Assembly: GCF_022760835.1 (NCBI RefSeq)
Contig: NZ_JAKTNQ010000004.1
Coordinates: 27,632-91,631 of the forward strand
DNA from: Thermus altitudinis
GTDB lineage: Bacteria > Deinococcota > Deinococci > Deinococcales > Thermaceae
DNA length: 64,000 nt
Direction: 5' to 3'
Shown here: positions 14,670 to 23,238 of the stretch, piece by piece
Layout: each line of letters begins with the position of its first letter
Numbering within the stretch: the stretch's first letter is position 1
The notes under the pieces: generated by a model
Seen by the model: the letters and a program-made list of their open reading frames with translations, nothing else
Database searches by the model: none
Told to the model about the DNA's origin: nothing
Program-made: the position numbers and the translations under genes

Positions 14670-16256
14670 ATGTGGTGGAAGGAAACCGTTATCTACCAGA
14701 TTTACCCAAGGAGCTTCCAAGACTCCAACCATGACGGCATCGGGGACCTCGAGGGCATCCGGAGAAGACTTCCCTACCTCAAGGACCTGGGGGTGGGGGC
14801 CATCTGGCTCTCCCCCTTTTACAAAAGCCCCATGAAGGACTTCGGCTACGACGTGGCCGATTACTGCGACGTGGACCCCATCTTCGGCACCCTCCAGGAC
14901 TTTGACCGCCTCCTACAGGAGGCCCACGCCCTGGGGCTTAGGGTCCTCATTGACCTGGTTCCCAACCACACCTCGGACCAGCACCCCTGGTTTTTGGAAT
15001 CCCGTAGCTCCAAGGACAACCCCAAGCGGGACTGGTACGTCTGGAAGGATCCGGGGCCGGATGGAGGCCCGCCCAACAACTGGCAGAGCTTCTTCGGGGG
15101 ACCCGCCTGGACCCTGGACGAAAGGACAGGCCAGTATTACCTGCACCAGTTTCTTCCCGAACAACCCGACCTCAACTGGCGTAACCCTGCGGTGCGGGAA
15201 GCCATCTACGAGGCCATGCGCTTCTGGCTAAGGAGGGGGGTGGATGGCTTCCGGGTGGACGTGCTCTGGCTTTTGGCGGAAGACCCCCTTTTCCGGGACG
15301 AACCCGGCAACCCGGATTGGCGTCCCGGCATGTGGGACCGGGGCCGGCACCTCCACCTTTTCACCGAGGACCAGCCGGAAACCTACGCCTACGTGCGGGA
15401 GATGCGCTATGTGCTGGACGAGTTCAGCCAGCCCGGAAGGGAGAGGGTCATGGTGGGGGAAATCTACCTTCCTTATCCCCAGCTGGTGCGCTACTACCAA
15501 GCGGGGTGCCACCTTCCCTTCAACTTTCACCTCATCTTCCGGGGCCTCCCCGACTGGCGGCCCGAGAACATAGCCCGCCTCGTGGAGGAGTACGAAAGCC
15601 TCCTCACCCCCTGGGACTGGCCCAACTGGGTCTTGGGCAACCACGACCAGCCCCGGCTGGCCTCGAGGCTCGGAGAGGCCCAGGCCCGGGTAGCGGCCAT
15701 GCTCCTCTTCACCCTGCGGGGCACCCCCACCTGGTACTACGGGGACGAGCTGGCCCTGCCCAACGGGGAAATCCCCCCAGAAAAGGTTCAAGACCCTGCC
15801 GCCTTAAGGCAGAAGGGGCGCTTGGGCGAACACGGTCTACCCCCAGGCCGCGACCCCGAGCGCACCCCCATGCCCTGGGACACCTCCCCCTATGCCGGCT
15901 TCTCCACGGTGGAGCCTTGGCTTCCCCTGAACCCCGACTGGCCGGTGCGGAACGTGGCGGTCCAGGAACAAGACCCCCGGTCCATGCTCCAGCTGGTGAA
16001 GCGCCTTATAGCCCTGCGCCGGGATGAAAGCTTCCTCTACGGCCCTTACCGCACCTACCGGGCAGGGGGCGGAATCCTCGCCTACCTGCGGGGGGAGGCC
16101 TTCTTGACGGCCCTTAACTTTTCGGACCGGGAAAAGATGCTGGAGTTGCCCCAAAGAGGCCTGGTGGTTCTCTCCACCCACCTGGACCGGGAGGAACCCA
16201 CCCCCACCTCCCTGCGCCTGCGGCCCCACGAGGGGGTGGTGGTGCGTCTAAGCTGA
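14670..16256 (+). CDS. GH13 alpha-glucosidase (oligo-1,6-glucosidase-like)
   Basis: 528 aa, no signal peptide, so cytoplasmic. GH13 regions in order: DLVPNHTS (region I), GFRVDVLWL with nucleophile Asp (region II), VMVGEIYLP with the acid/base Glu (region III), and VLGNHDQPRLASR with the third Asp (region IV). QDSNHDGIGDLEGI near residue 17 is a calcium-binding type loop seen in alpha-glucosidases of the oligo-1,6-glucosidase subgroup. It hydrolyses alpha-glucosides such as maltose, isomaltose or trehalose; the bond specificity cannot be told. A methyltransferase gene follows by 5 bp. Confidence 0.93.
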   Translation: MWWKETVIYQIYPRSFQDSNHDGIGDLEGIRRRLPYLKDLGVGAIWLSPFYKSPMKDFGYDVADYCDVDPIFGTLQDFDRLLQEAHALGLRVLIDLVPNHTSDQHPWFLESRSSKDNPKRDWYVWKDPGPDGGPPNNWQSFFGGPAWTLDERTGQYYLHQFLPEQPDLNWRNPAVREAIYEAMRFWLRRGVDGFRVDVLWLLAEDPLFRDEPGNPDWRPGMWDRGRHLHLFTEDQPETYAYVREMRYVLDEFSQPGRERVMVGEIYLPYPQLVRYYQAGCHLPFNFHLIFRGLPDWRPENIARLVEEYESLLTPWDWPNWVLGNHDQPRLASRLGEAQARVAAMLLFTLRGTPTWYYGDELALPNGEIPPEKVQDPAALRQKGRLGEHGLPPGRDPERTPMPWDTSPYAGFSTVEPWLPLNPDWPVRNVAVQEQDPRSMLQLVKRLIALRRDESFLYGPYRTYRAGGGILAYLRGEAFLTALNFSDREKMLELPQRGLVVLSTHLDREEPTPTSLRLRPHEGVVVRLS

Positions 16257-16261
16257 AGGGG

Positions 16262-16906
16262 ATGCGGGAGGATCCCTTTAGGCACCTGGCTGAGGCCTAC
16301 GAGGCCTGGTACGAGACCCCTTTGGGGGCCTTCGCCATCGCCGAGGAGGAAAGGGCCCTGAAAAACCTGCTTCCCCCTGGGGAGAGCCTCCTGGAGGTGG
16401 GGGCGGGAACCGGCTACTGGCTTAAGCGCCTCCCGTACCCCAAGAGGGTGGGGCTTGAGCCCTCTTCGGCCATGCTCCAGGTGGGGAGGGCCAGGGTACC
16501 CGAGGTGGAATGGATCCCAGGCCGGGGGGAGGCCCTGCCCTTCCCCGAGAAGGGCTTTGACGTGGTCCTCCTCTTCACCGTGCTGGAGTTCGTGGAGGAT
16601 GTGGAGAGGGTTCTTGCCGAGGCGAGAAGGGTCCTAAAGGATGGGGGGAGCCTGGTGGTGGGGATCCTCGAGGCCCTCTCCCCTTGGGCGGCCCTTTACC
16701 GGAGGCTGGGGGAAAGAGGGGTCTTGCCCTGGCAAGGGGCCCGCTTCCTGAGCCGGGAGGACCTGGAGGCCCTTCTAGGCCCCCCTCTCCAGGCCGAGGA
16801 GGTCCTTTTCCTGGCCCCCGAGGCCCAACCCCCCTTTCCTGAGGCAGACCAGGCAGGCCGGCGGGCGGGAAACCGCGGCGCCCTATACTTGGGGAGATGG
16901 CGGTAA
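16262..16906 (+). CDS. Class I SAM-dependent methyltransferase
   Basis: 214 aa. SAM motif I LLEVGAGTGYWLKRL near residue 43, motif II/III region GRGEALPFPEKGFDVVLLFTVLEFVEDVERVL, and motif V KDGGSLVVGILE. It resembles UbiE/small-molecule methyltransferases; substrate unknown. The ATG follows the glucosidase stop by 5 bp and the end overlaps the next gene by 10 bp. Confidence 0.85.
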   Translation: MREDPFRHLAEAYEAWYETPLGAFAIAEEERALKNLLPPGESLLEVGAGTGYWLKRLPYPKRVGLEPSSAMLQVGRARVPEVEWIPGRGEALPFPEKGFDVVLLFTVLEFVEDVERVLAEARRVLKDGGSLVVGILEALSPWAALYRRLGERGVLPWQGARFLSREDLEALLGPPLQAEEVLFLAPEAQPPFPEADQAGRRAGNRGALYLGRWR

Positions 16907-17658
16907 AGGTCCTTTTCGCCCTCTACCCCCTCCTGCAGGGGGACTACCGGGCGGTGGAAAAGGCCCTCCTGGCCCTGGATGGAAGCCCGGTGGCCCACCG
17001 GGTCTTCCCCACCCACACGGAACTCTTGGGGGAGGAAGAGGCCGTATTCCAAGCCCTCAAGGCCGCCTTCCTGGCCGCGGGAGAGGAAGGGGCCACGGTG
17101 ATGTGGGCCCTTTTCACCAACGCCTGCGAGGCCCAGGACCCTTTTCGCAGACCCGAGCGGCTAAAGCGCTTCCCCCCCTTGGAGATAGCCAGGAAAGCCC
17201 TAGAGGACCTGGATGCCAGGAGCGTCCTGGACATCGGCACGGGCACCGGGGTTTTCGCGGAGGCCTTCACCCGCCTGGGCCTATTTACCGTGGGGATAGA
17301 CCCGCGCTCCGACCGCCTCGAGGTGGCCCGGGCCAAGGTGAAGGAAGCCCACTTTCTGGAAGCCCGCGGGGAAGATCTCCCATTCCCCAACCAGAGCTTT
17401 GACCTGGCCTTTTTCGGTCTAAGCCTCCATCATTTGGACCCCATCCCCGCCCTCAGGGAAGCCGCCCGGGTAGCCCGGCGGGTGGCGGTCCTGGAGTGGC
17501 CCTTCCGCCAGGAGGAGGAAGGTCCCCCTCTGGCAAACCGGTTTTCCCCAGAGCGTCTCCAAACCCTTCTGCAAACGGCCCTGGGAAATCCCCCAAGGCT
17601 CATCCTGGAGGAGGGCTACACCCTGGCCCTTGGGGAAAGGCCCCTTGCGGGGGCCTGA
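16897..17658 (+). CDS. YkoF-like domain fused to a SAM-dependent methyltransferase
   Basis: 253 aa with two parts. Residues 1-~82 (VLFALYPLLQGDYRAVEKAL...THTELLGEEEAVFQALKAAF...MWALFTNAC) match the MTH1187/YkoF fold, whose best known member binds thiamine or HMP. Residues ~95-245 are a methyltransferase with SVLDIGTGTGVFAEAF (109-124) and LEVARAKVKEAHF. The fusion suggests a methyltransferase whose substrate is bound or sensed by the YkoF part. TATACT ends 7 nt before the ATG, so it may also have its own leaderless promoter inside the preceding gene. Domain call by residue pattern only. Confidence 0.7.
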   Translation: MAVKVLFALYPLLQGDYRAVEKALLALDGSPVAHRVFPTHTELLGEEEAVFQALKAAFLAAGEEGATVMWALFTNACEAQDPFRRPERLKRFPPLEIARKALEDLDARSVLDIGTGTGVFAEAFTRLGLFTVGIDPRSDRLEVARAKVKEAHFLEARGEDLPFPNQSFDLAFFGLSLHHLDPIPALREAARVARRVAVLEWPFRQEEEGPPLANRFSPERLQTLLQTALGNPPRLILEEGYTLALGERPLAGA

Positions 17659-17705
17659 GGGAAGAGGGTAAGCTGGAAGAAGCCCTCGAGGCCAGGAGGT
17701 GAGGT

Positions 17706-18287
17706 ATGGCACGCCGGATCCTTTTCTTGGTAGGGGATTTCGTGGAGGACTATGAGGTCATGGTGCCCTTCCAGGCCCTGAAGATGCTGGGCTTTGAGGT
17801 GCACGCCGTCTGCCCGGGCAAGCGCTCGGGCCAGCGGATTCGCACCGCGGTGCACGACTTTGAGGGGGACCAGACCTATTCGGAAAAGCCCGGCCACAAC
17901 TTCACCCTGAACCACACCTTTGACGAGGTGGACCCTGCCCAGTACCACGCCCTGGTGGTCCCCGGGGGGCGGGCCCCGGAGTACATCCGCCGGGAGCCCC
18001 GGGTATTGGAGATCGTCCGCCACTTCTTTGAGGCCAACAAACCCGTGGCCGCCATCTGCCACGGGCTTCAGGTGCTCACCGCCGCCGGGGTCATGCAGGG
18101 GCGCAGGGCCACCGCCTACCCTGCGGTGGGGCCAGAGCTCACCCTGGCGGGGGCCGAGTACGTGGAAGTACCGGTGGACCAGGCCGTGGTGGACGGGAAC
18201 CTGGTGACTGCCCCCGCCTGGCCGGCCCACCCCGTGTGGCTGGCCCGGTTTTTGGAGGTCCTGGGGGTGCGGGTAGAAGGGGTGTAA
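17706..18287 (+). CDS. DJ-1/PfpI-family protein
   Basis: 193 aa. The nucleophile elbow [14 protein letters not shown] contains the conserved Cys near 119, and [21 protein letters not shown] carries the family Glu. [15 protein letters not shown] is the usual PGGRxP segment. The YhbO/PfpI branch includes chaperone and deglycase/glyoxalase III activities; a protease role is historic and doubtful. The ribosome site CAGGAGGTGAGGT precedes the ATG. Followed by an intrinsic terminator shared with tRNA-Leu. Confidence 0.9.
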   Translation: MARRILFLVGDFVEDYEVMVPFQALKMLGFEVHAVCPGKRSGQRIRTAVHDFEGDQTYSEKPGHNFTLNHTFDEVDPAQYHALVVPGGRAPEYIRREPRVLEIVRHFFEANKPVAAICHGLQVLTAAGVMQGRRATAYPAVGPELTLAGAEYVEVPVDQAVVDGNLVTAPAWPAHPVWLARFLEVLGVRVEGV

Positions 18288-18386
18288 CACCACCTGGGCT
18301 TCGCCAGGAGGGGGCCCCGGTAGGGTCCTTCTTCCGGCCTGACGGGGAAAAGACCCCGGGTGGCGCTAACCGACGTAGAAAACCTA

Positions 18387-18416
18387 GGGCCAGGCCCTTT
18401 AGGCCTGGCCCCTTTT
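18387..18416. terminator. Bidirectional terminator between PfpI gene and tRNA-Leu
   Basis: A perfect 10-bp stem GGGCCAGGCC/GGCCTGGCCC (18387-18396, 18402-18411) with a 5-nt loop, followed on the plus strand by CTTTT. On the minus strand it begins 5 nt after the tRNA CCA. The 99 bp before it (18288-18386) hold no gene, only a small hairpin CCTGG-GCTTCG-CCAGG at 18292-18307. Confidence 0.75.
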
Positions 18417-18502
18417 GGTGCCGGGGGCGGGACTCGAACCCGCACGTCCTTGCGGACAGCAGATTTTGAGTCTGCCGCGTCTACCGGTTCCGCCACCCCG
18501 GC
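18416..18502 (-). tRNA. tRNA-Leu (CAA)
   Basis: Type II tRNA: acceptor GCCGGGG (18502-18496) pairs with 18426-18420, anticodon loop CTCAAAA gives CAA, variable arm TGTCCGCAAGGACG, T-loop GGTTCGAGTCC. Discriminator A 18419 and CCA encoded at 18418-18416. Its first 22 bases are the 3' end of lnt. Confidence 0.95.
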
Positions 18503-19812
18503 GCGCGCACCCTAAGGATAAAGCCCAAGAGGAAAAGCGTCAACGCCACCCCTACCGCCCAGTCCCCGTAGCGCACGTAGAAGGTCCTTCCCCCATTAAG
18601 GCCATAGGGGGCCAAAAGGTAGCCTTCCCGATGGGGGGGAATCTGGGCCACCACCCGGCCATAGGGATCCATGCTGGCGGTGATGCCGTCATTGCCCGCC
18701 CTTAGGAGCCAGCGCCCTGTCTCCACCGCCCTAAGCCGCCCTAAGGCGAAGTGCTGCCGCCCCCCAAAGGAAGGCCCATACCAGGCGTCATTGGTAAGGA
18801 GAACCAATACCCTGGCCCCTTGGGAAACCAGGGTGCGGGCCACGGAAGGAAACACCGACTCGTAGCAGACCATGGCCCCGTAGGGGCCGATGGGGGCGAG
18901 CCGCTCTCCAGGCGTCCGGTCCCCTAGCTCCCCCAGGCCAAAGGTGCGGAAGAAGAGGCTATACACCCCCCCCAAAACCCCTCGGAAGGGAAAGCGCTCC
19001 CCAAAGGGCACCAGGCGCACCTTGTCGTAGTGGCCCAGCACCCTTCCTTCCCAGTAGAGGACCGCCCGGTTGGGGCCGTAGAGGTTGAGCCCCGTGAGGA
19101 GGTAGCGGCCCTGCAGAAGGGCATCCGTGCCCTCTGGGATTTGCCAAACCGCGGTCTCCGGCCAGACCACCAGCCGGGCCTCTGGGTGCTTCGCCAAGCC
19201 CTCCTGGGTCAGGCGGAGGTATACCTCATCCCCCAGCTCTCCTTGGACCTTGACCAAGGGATTGACGTTGCCCTGGACCAAAAGGGCCTGCTCCTCACCC
19301 CTCACCGGGGGTAAAGGAGATACCCAGAGGGCCGCCCAGGGTAAGACAAGCCAGTAACGACCTTCCCTAAAACCCCAGGCGAAGAGCAGAACCAGGAGGG
19401 AGAGAAGGTAAACCCCGCCCCAAGCGGCTAGCACCCGCCCCGGGGCCTCCACCAGGCTGTAACCCAGGAAACCCCAGGGGAAGGCCAGCTCACCTTGCTC
19501 TGTGAGCCACTCCAACAGCACCCACCCCCCCACCCGGGCCAGGGGCGTAGGGGTGAGGGCAAAGAGAAGCCCAAAGGAAAAGGCCTTAAGAAGCACCAGA
19601 GGGAAAAAGGGGACCACCCCGAAGGGGCCAAAGAGCTGGGCGAAGCTTTGGGGAAGCCAGATGAGGTGGAGGCCCCAAAACCCGAGGCCCATGAGGAAGC
19701 CCGTACGGAAGCCACCCCGGAGGAGAAAGGCCAGGACGATGGGGGCAAGAACACCCAAAGGGAAGGGAGGCAGGGTGAGGGCCAGGAGAAGGCCTAAGAA
19801 GAAGGGCCGCAC
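18481..19812 (-). CDS. lnt: Apolipoprotein N-acyltransferase
   Basis: 443 aa from GTG 19812; frame open up to 19917 but TATGTT lies 6 nt before this GTG and the protein then starts VRPFFLGLLLALTLPPF, directly before the first membrane helix. Six or so N-terminal membrane segments are followed by a nitrilase domain with the Glu-Lys-Cys triad in VVWPETAVW, YDKVRLVPFGE and MVCYESVFP. It N-acylates lipoproteins at the outer face of the inner membrane. A last membrane helix is near the C-terminus (ALTLFLLGFIL). The TAG stop lies in the D-arm of tRNA-Leu, a 22-nt overlap. Confidence 0.9.
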   Translation of the reverse strand: MRPFFLGLLLALTLPPFPLGVLAPIVLAFLLRGGFRTGFLMGLGFWGLHLIWLPQSFAQLFGPFGVVPFFPLVLLKAFSFGLLFALTPTPLARVGGWVLLEWLTEQGELAFPWGFLGYSLVEAPGRVLAAWGGVYLLSLLVLLFAWGFREGRYWLVLPWAALWVSPLPPVRGEEQALLVQGNVNPLVKVQGELGDEVYLRLTQEGLAKHPEARLVVWPETAVWQIPEGTDALLQGRYLLTGLNLYGPNRAVLYWEGRVLGHYDKVRLVPFGERFPFRGVLGGVYSLFFRTFGLGELGDRTPGERLAPIGPYGAMVCYESVFPSVARTLVSQGARVLVLLTNDAWYGPSFGGRQHFALGRLRAVETGRWLLRAGNDGITASMDPYGRVVAQIPPHREGYLLAPYGLNGGRTFYVRYGDWAVGVALTLFLLGFILRVRAPGWRNR

Positions 19813-19882
19813 CCCCTTAACATAAGGGGTAAGTACCCGGTTTTTCACAGGCCTTTCCCAAGGTTCATGAAAGAATAGGGCC

Positions 19883-20587
19883 ATGCGTCTTGGGGTCCTT
19901 TCCGACATCCACGCCAACCTGCCGGCTCTGGAGGCGGCCCTCGAGGCCCTGAGACAAGAAGGCGTGGACGAGGTCCTGGTCCTGGGGGACCTGGTGGGCT
20001 ACGGCCCCCACCCCAAACAGGTGATCGGCCGCCTCATCAAGGAAGGGCTTCCCGCCATCGCCGGGGCCTGGGACCTGAGGGTAGCGTACCCCTTGCCGGG
20101 CACCCTACCCGAAGGGGTGGGCAAGGCCACCTGGGAATGGACCCGGTCCCAACTTTCGGAAAGGGAACTCCACTACCTCCGCTCCCTAAGGCTTTCCCAC
20201 CGGAAAGTTTACGGGGAAAACCGGCTGGTGGCCTTCCACGGCACCCCTGGTGACCCCGAGAGACACCTGGACCTTCTGGGCCCCGCCAACGAGCTCCTGC
20301 CCCATCTGGAGCGCTACGGGGCCGCCACCCTCCTCCTAGGAGGCCGGCACCTGCCCCTATCCCGCCGGGTGGGCAGGGGCCTGGTGGCGGATCCCGGGAG
20401 CGTGGGCCTCTCCTTGAGTGGGGAACCCGGGGCCGACGCTATGGTCCTGGACACAGAGACCCTCGAGGTCCGCTTTCTCAAGGTACCCTATGACCTAGGC
20501 CCCCTGATCTTTGACCTCCGGGCCTGGGGGCTTCCTCCCATCCTGGAAAAGGTCTACCGCACGGGGCGCTTCCCCAAGGAGGAATAG
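19883..20587 (+). CDS. Metallophosphoesterase-like protein with altered metal motifs
   Basis: 234 aa calcineurin-like fold: LGVLSDIHANLPALEAAL (motif DxH intact), VLGDLVGYGP (GD intact), VAFHGTPGD. The usual GNHD is AGAWD and the usual GHTH is GGRH, so several metal ligands of the canonical YfcE/MJ0936-type phosphodiesterase are missing; it may be inactive, bind metal differently or be regulatory. Divergent from lnt. Its 3' 93 bp overlap the end of queG on the other strand. Confidence 0.8.
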   Translation: MRLGVLSDIHANLPALEAALEALRQEGVDEVLVLGDLVGYGPHPKQVIGRLIKEGLPAIAGAWDLRVAYPLPGTLPEGVGKATWEWTRSQLSERELHYLRSLRLSHRKVYGENRLVAFHGTPGDPERHLDLLGPANELLPHLERYGAATLLLGGRHLPLSRRVGRGLVADPGSVGLSLSGEPGADAMVLDTETLEVRFLKVPYDLGPLIFDLRAWGLPPILEKVYRTGRFPKEE

Positions 20588-21643
20588 GGCCTCAGCCCTA
20601 ACCTCCTCATCCGGGTCCTGGAGGAAACCCTCAATGGGCTTCCCCGCCCGGTGGAGGGCGTGAAGGGCCGTGCGGCGCACCAGGGGATGGGGGTCTTTGG
20701 CCGCCACCGCCATGAGGCCTTCCCCAAGGCCGAGATTGCTCAACACGATAAGGGCATTCCGGGCCATGCGGGCCCTTCCCGGGCGGGCGAAGGCGGTATC
20801 CCCGAACTTGCGCTGAAAGCCTCTTCCCGAAAGGCGGAAGAACTCCTCCAGGTCGGGATGGGCCAGCTCGGGCTCTGGCCGAAAACCCCGCCACACCTTG
20901 CCGAACCGGTCCCAGGGGCACACCTCCTGGCAGAGGTCGCACCCCAAAAGCCACTCCCCCACCCCCGGCCAAACCGCCGGCGGGATGAAGCCCTTATGCT
21001 CCACGGTGAGGTAGCTCACGCACACCCGGGCGTCCAAGGTGCCATCCCCCAGAAGGGCCCCCGTAGGACAGGAGACCAGGCAACGGGTACAGCGCCCACA
21101 ACGGTTAGGGTGCGGAGGGGCGACCTCCACCGCCAACGAGGTAAGGAGGACGCCCACAAGGGTATGCACCCCAAAGGCCGGCGAGAGGAACATGCCGCTT
21201 TTCCCAATCCAGCCCACCCCGGTAAGGGCCGCCAGGGTGCGCTCGGGGATGGGCCCGTGGTCCACGTAACCCCTGGCCTGTACCCCAAGGCTTTGGGCCA
21301 GGTCCTCCAGGGCCCTTAGCTCCTCCCCCAGAAGCCGGTGGTAGTCCCGCACCCAGGCGTAGCGGGCCACCCGGCCCACCCTGAGGCCCCCAGGGGGCAC
21401 CCCGGGGTCGGGGTAGGCGTAGGGGGCAAAGAGGAGAAGGGCGCTTTGCGCCCAGGGAAAGCGGTGTTTGGGGTGAAAGCGAGCCTCCACCCCCTTGGCC
21501 AAATAGGCCATACCCCCATGCCGCCCCTCGGCTAAAAAGCGGCGGAAGCGGCCTTCGGCCTCTTCCGGTAGGGCCAAGGGGGCCCAGGCGTAAAGAAGCC
21601 CCCGCTCCCCAAGGGCCCCTTCCAAAAGCCAGCGGGCCTCCAC
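20495..21643 (-). CDS. queG: Epoxyqueuosine reductase
   Basis: 382 aa. Cobalamin- and iron-sulfur-dependent enzyme for the last step of queuosine synthesis on tRNA. N-terminal reductive-dehalogenase-like domain (YVDHGPIPERTLAALTGVGWIGKSGMFL carries the family's catalytic Asp region), then two [4Fe-4S] motifs CGRCTRCLVSCPTGAL and CDLCQEVCPW, and a C-terminal HEAT-like tail (LVRRTALHALHRAG, EVRAEALFLLGEA). GTG start with TAAAGT 6 nt upstream. Convergent 93-bp overlap with the phosphoesterase gene. Confidence 0.95.
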   Translation of the reverse strand: MEARWLLEGALGERGLLYAWAPLALPEEAEGRFRRFLAEGRHGGMAYLAKGVEARFHPKHRFPWAQSALLLFAPYAYPDPGVPPGGLRVGRVARYAWVRDYHRLLGEELRALEDLAQSLGVQARGYVDHGPIPERTLAALTGVGWIGKSGMFLSPAFGVHTLVGVLLTSLAVEVAPPHPNRCGRCTRCLVSCPTGALLGDGTLDARVCVSYLTVEHKGFIPPAVWPGVGEWLLGCDLCQEVCPWDRFGKVWRGFRPEPELAHPDLEEFFRLSGRGFQRKFGDTAFARPGRARMARNALIVLSNLGLGEGLMAVAAKDPHPLVRRTALHALHRAGKPIEGFLQDPDEEVRAEALFLLGEAPRAVDLFQDGRKPPGPEVKDQGA

Positions 21644-21649
21644 ACCTCC

Positions 21650-21667
21650 ACTTTAGACGGGTATAAT
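21650..21667. promoter_or_regulatory. Divergent leaderless promoters of queG and hom
   Basis: TAAAGT (21655-21650, minus) ends 6 nt before the queG GTG at 21643. TATAAT (21662-21667, plus) ends 7 nt before the hom ATG at 21675. The queG box and its spacer are the same 12-mer TAAAGTGGAGGT as before the CopZ-like gene at 14346. Confidence 0.65.
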
Positions 21668-21674
21668 CCCCCGC

Positions 21675-22673
21675 ATGGAAGAGGTGAAGATCGCCCTCCT
21701 GGGCGGGGGGACCGTGGGTAGTGCCTTCTACGCCTTGGTCCAGGAACGCCTGGCGGACTTCCAGGCCCTGGGCTACGCTCCCAAGTTCCTGGGAGTCCTG
21801 GTGCGGGATAGGGCCAAGCCCCGGCCCATTCCCGAGGAGCTCCTCCGCGCCGAACCCCCGGACCTCCTACAGGCGGACGTGGTGGTGGAGGCCATGGGCG
21901 GGGTAAAGACGCCTTTGGCCCTGGTCCTGCCCGCCCTGGAGGCCGGTATCCCCCTCATCACCGCCAACAAGGCCCTTTTGGCGGAGGCCTGGGAGGCCTT
22001 ACGCCCCTATGCCGAGGAAGGGCTCATCTACCACGAGGCCAGCGTGATGGCCGGCACCCCGGCCCTTTCCTTTTTGGAAACCCTCAGGGGAAGCCGGCTT
22101 TTGGAGCTCCACGGGATCCTAAACGGCACCACCCTCTACATCCTGCAGGAGATGGAAAAGGGGCGGACCTACGGGGAGGCCCTCCTCGAGGCCCAGCGCC
22201 TGGGCTACGCCGAGGCGGATCCCACCCTGGACGTGGAGGGCATAGACGCCGCCCACAAGCTCACCCTTCTGGCCAGGCTCCTGGTGGACCCTGGCTTCCC
22301 TTTTTCGGAGGTGCAAACCCAAGGCATCACCCGCCTTACCCCGGAAGCCCTCCAGAGGGCCCAAGGCCAAGGGGAAAGGGTGCGCCTGGTGGCAAGCCTC
22401 TATGGGGAAGGGGGGCGCTGGCGGGCGGCGGTGGCCCCCCGGCGCCTGCCCCAGGACCACCCCTTGGCCCGGGCCCAGGGCAACATCCTCTGGGTGCGCG
22501 CCCATCCCCTGGGGGAGGTCTACGTCACCGGCCCCGGGGCCGGCGGAGGGGCCACGGCCAGCGGCCTCCTTGGTGATCTTTTCCGCTTCCTGTCCGGGCA
22601 CCTGGGCCACCTGCCCGCCCCTGCCCCCACCCCTCCCTTGGCGGAGGGAAGCCCTTTGCCCAAGGTAGAATGA
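21675..22673 (+). CDS. hom: Homoserine dehydrogenase
   Basis: 332 aa, the short form without an ACT domain, so feedback by threonine through ACT is not expected. Rossmann start IALLGGGTVGSAFYAL; VEAMGGVKTP; TANKALLAE; and the catalytic/substrate segment LNGTTLYILQEMEKG...LGYAEADPTLDVEGIDAAHKL. It reduces aspartate semialdehyde to homoserine. thrC lies 0.7 kb downstream with only a Uma2 gene between, consistent with a threonine branch. Confidence 0.95.
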   Translation: MEEVKIALLGGGTVGSAFYALVQERLADFQALGYAPKFLGVLVRDRAKPRPIPEELLRAEPPDLLQADVVVEAMGGVKTPLALVLPALEAGIPLITANKALLAEAWEALRPYAEEGLIYHEASVMAGTPALSFLETLRGSRLLELHGILNGTTLYILQEMEKGRTYGEALLEAQRLGYAEADPTLDVEGIDAAHKLTLLARLLVDPGFPFSEVQTQGITRLTPEALQRAQGQGERVRLVASLYGEGGRWRAAVAPRRLPQDHPLARAQGNILWVRAHPLGEVYVTGPGAGGGATASGLLGDLFRFLSGHLGHLPAPAPTPPLAEGSPLPKVE

Positions 22674-22677
22674 GGCC

Positions 22678-23238
22678 GTGCCCTTCCTGGACCTCCTCCG
22701 CGCCGTGAGCGATGAGGAACTCCACCAGCTTTCGGCCAAGAATCCCGGCTGGCAGCTGGAGCGGTGGAAAGACGGGAGGCTTATGGTGTCGCCGAGAGGG
22801 GGAGAAAGCGGCTACCTGGAAGCCCTCCTCCTAGGCCAGCTTTACCGCTGGAACCAGCAGAGGGGTCTAGGCCTTGTATTCAGCTCGGCCACCGGGTTCA
22901 AGCTTCCCGATGGTTCCCTCCTCTCCCCCGACGCCGCCATCCTATTCCGGGATCGCTGGCTAGGCCTCTCCCCAGAGGAACGGGAGGCCTTCCCCCCCTT
23001 AGCCCCAGATGTGGACTTTGAAATCCGCTCCCGAAGCCAGACCCTGGAGGAACTCCGGCAAAAGGCCCGGGCCTATTTGGCCAACGGCACCCGTGTGGTG
23101 GTCCTCCTGGACCCTTACACCCACCGGGTGGAGGTCCACCGCCAAGGAGGCGCGGAGGAGTATTCGGACCCGCAAAGGATTCCCCTAGACCCCGAGCTTC
23201 CCAGCTTCACCTTGGACGCCCAGGAGCTCTTCCTCTAG
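22678..23238 (+). CDS. Uma2-family (DUF820) restriction-endonuclease-like protein
   Basis: 186 aa, full family length. PD-(D/E)XK-type residues are seen in [12 protein letters not shown] and [23 protein letters not shown], followed by [19 protein letters not shown]. The normal E-V-x-S-P after the second strand is E-I-R-S-R here. Cellular function of the family is unknown. GTG start with TAGAAT ending 6 nt upstream, overlapping the end of hom. Inserted between hom and thrC. Confidence 0.85.
   Translation: MPFLDLLRAVSDEELHQLSAKNPGWQLERWKDGRLMVSPRGGESGYLEALLLGQLYRWNQQRGLGLVFSSATGFKLPDGSLLSPDAAILFRDRWLGLSPEEREAFPPLAPDVDFEIRSRSQTLEELRQKARAYLANGTRVVVLLDPYTHRVEVHRQGGAEEYSDPQRIPLDPELPSFTLDAQELFL

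Noticed and set aside
17706..18287. Intracellular protease PfpI
   Set aside because: Family naming is historic; the sequence shows only the conserved Cys/Glu site, compatible with glyoxalase or chaperone activity, so no protease claim is made.
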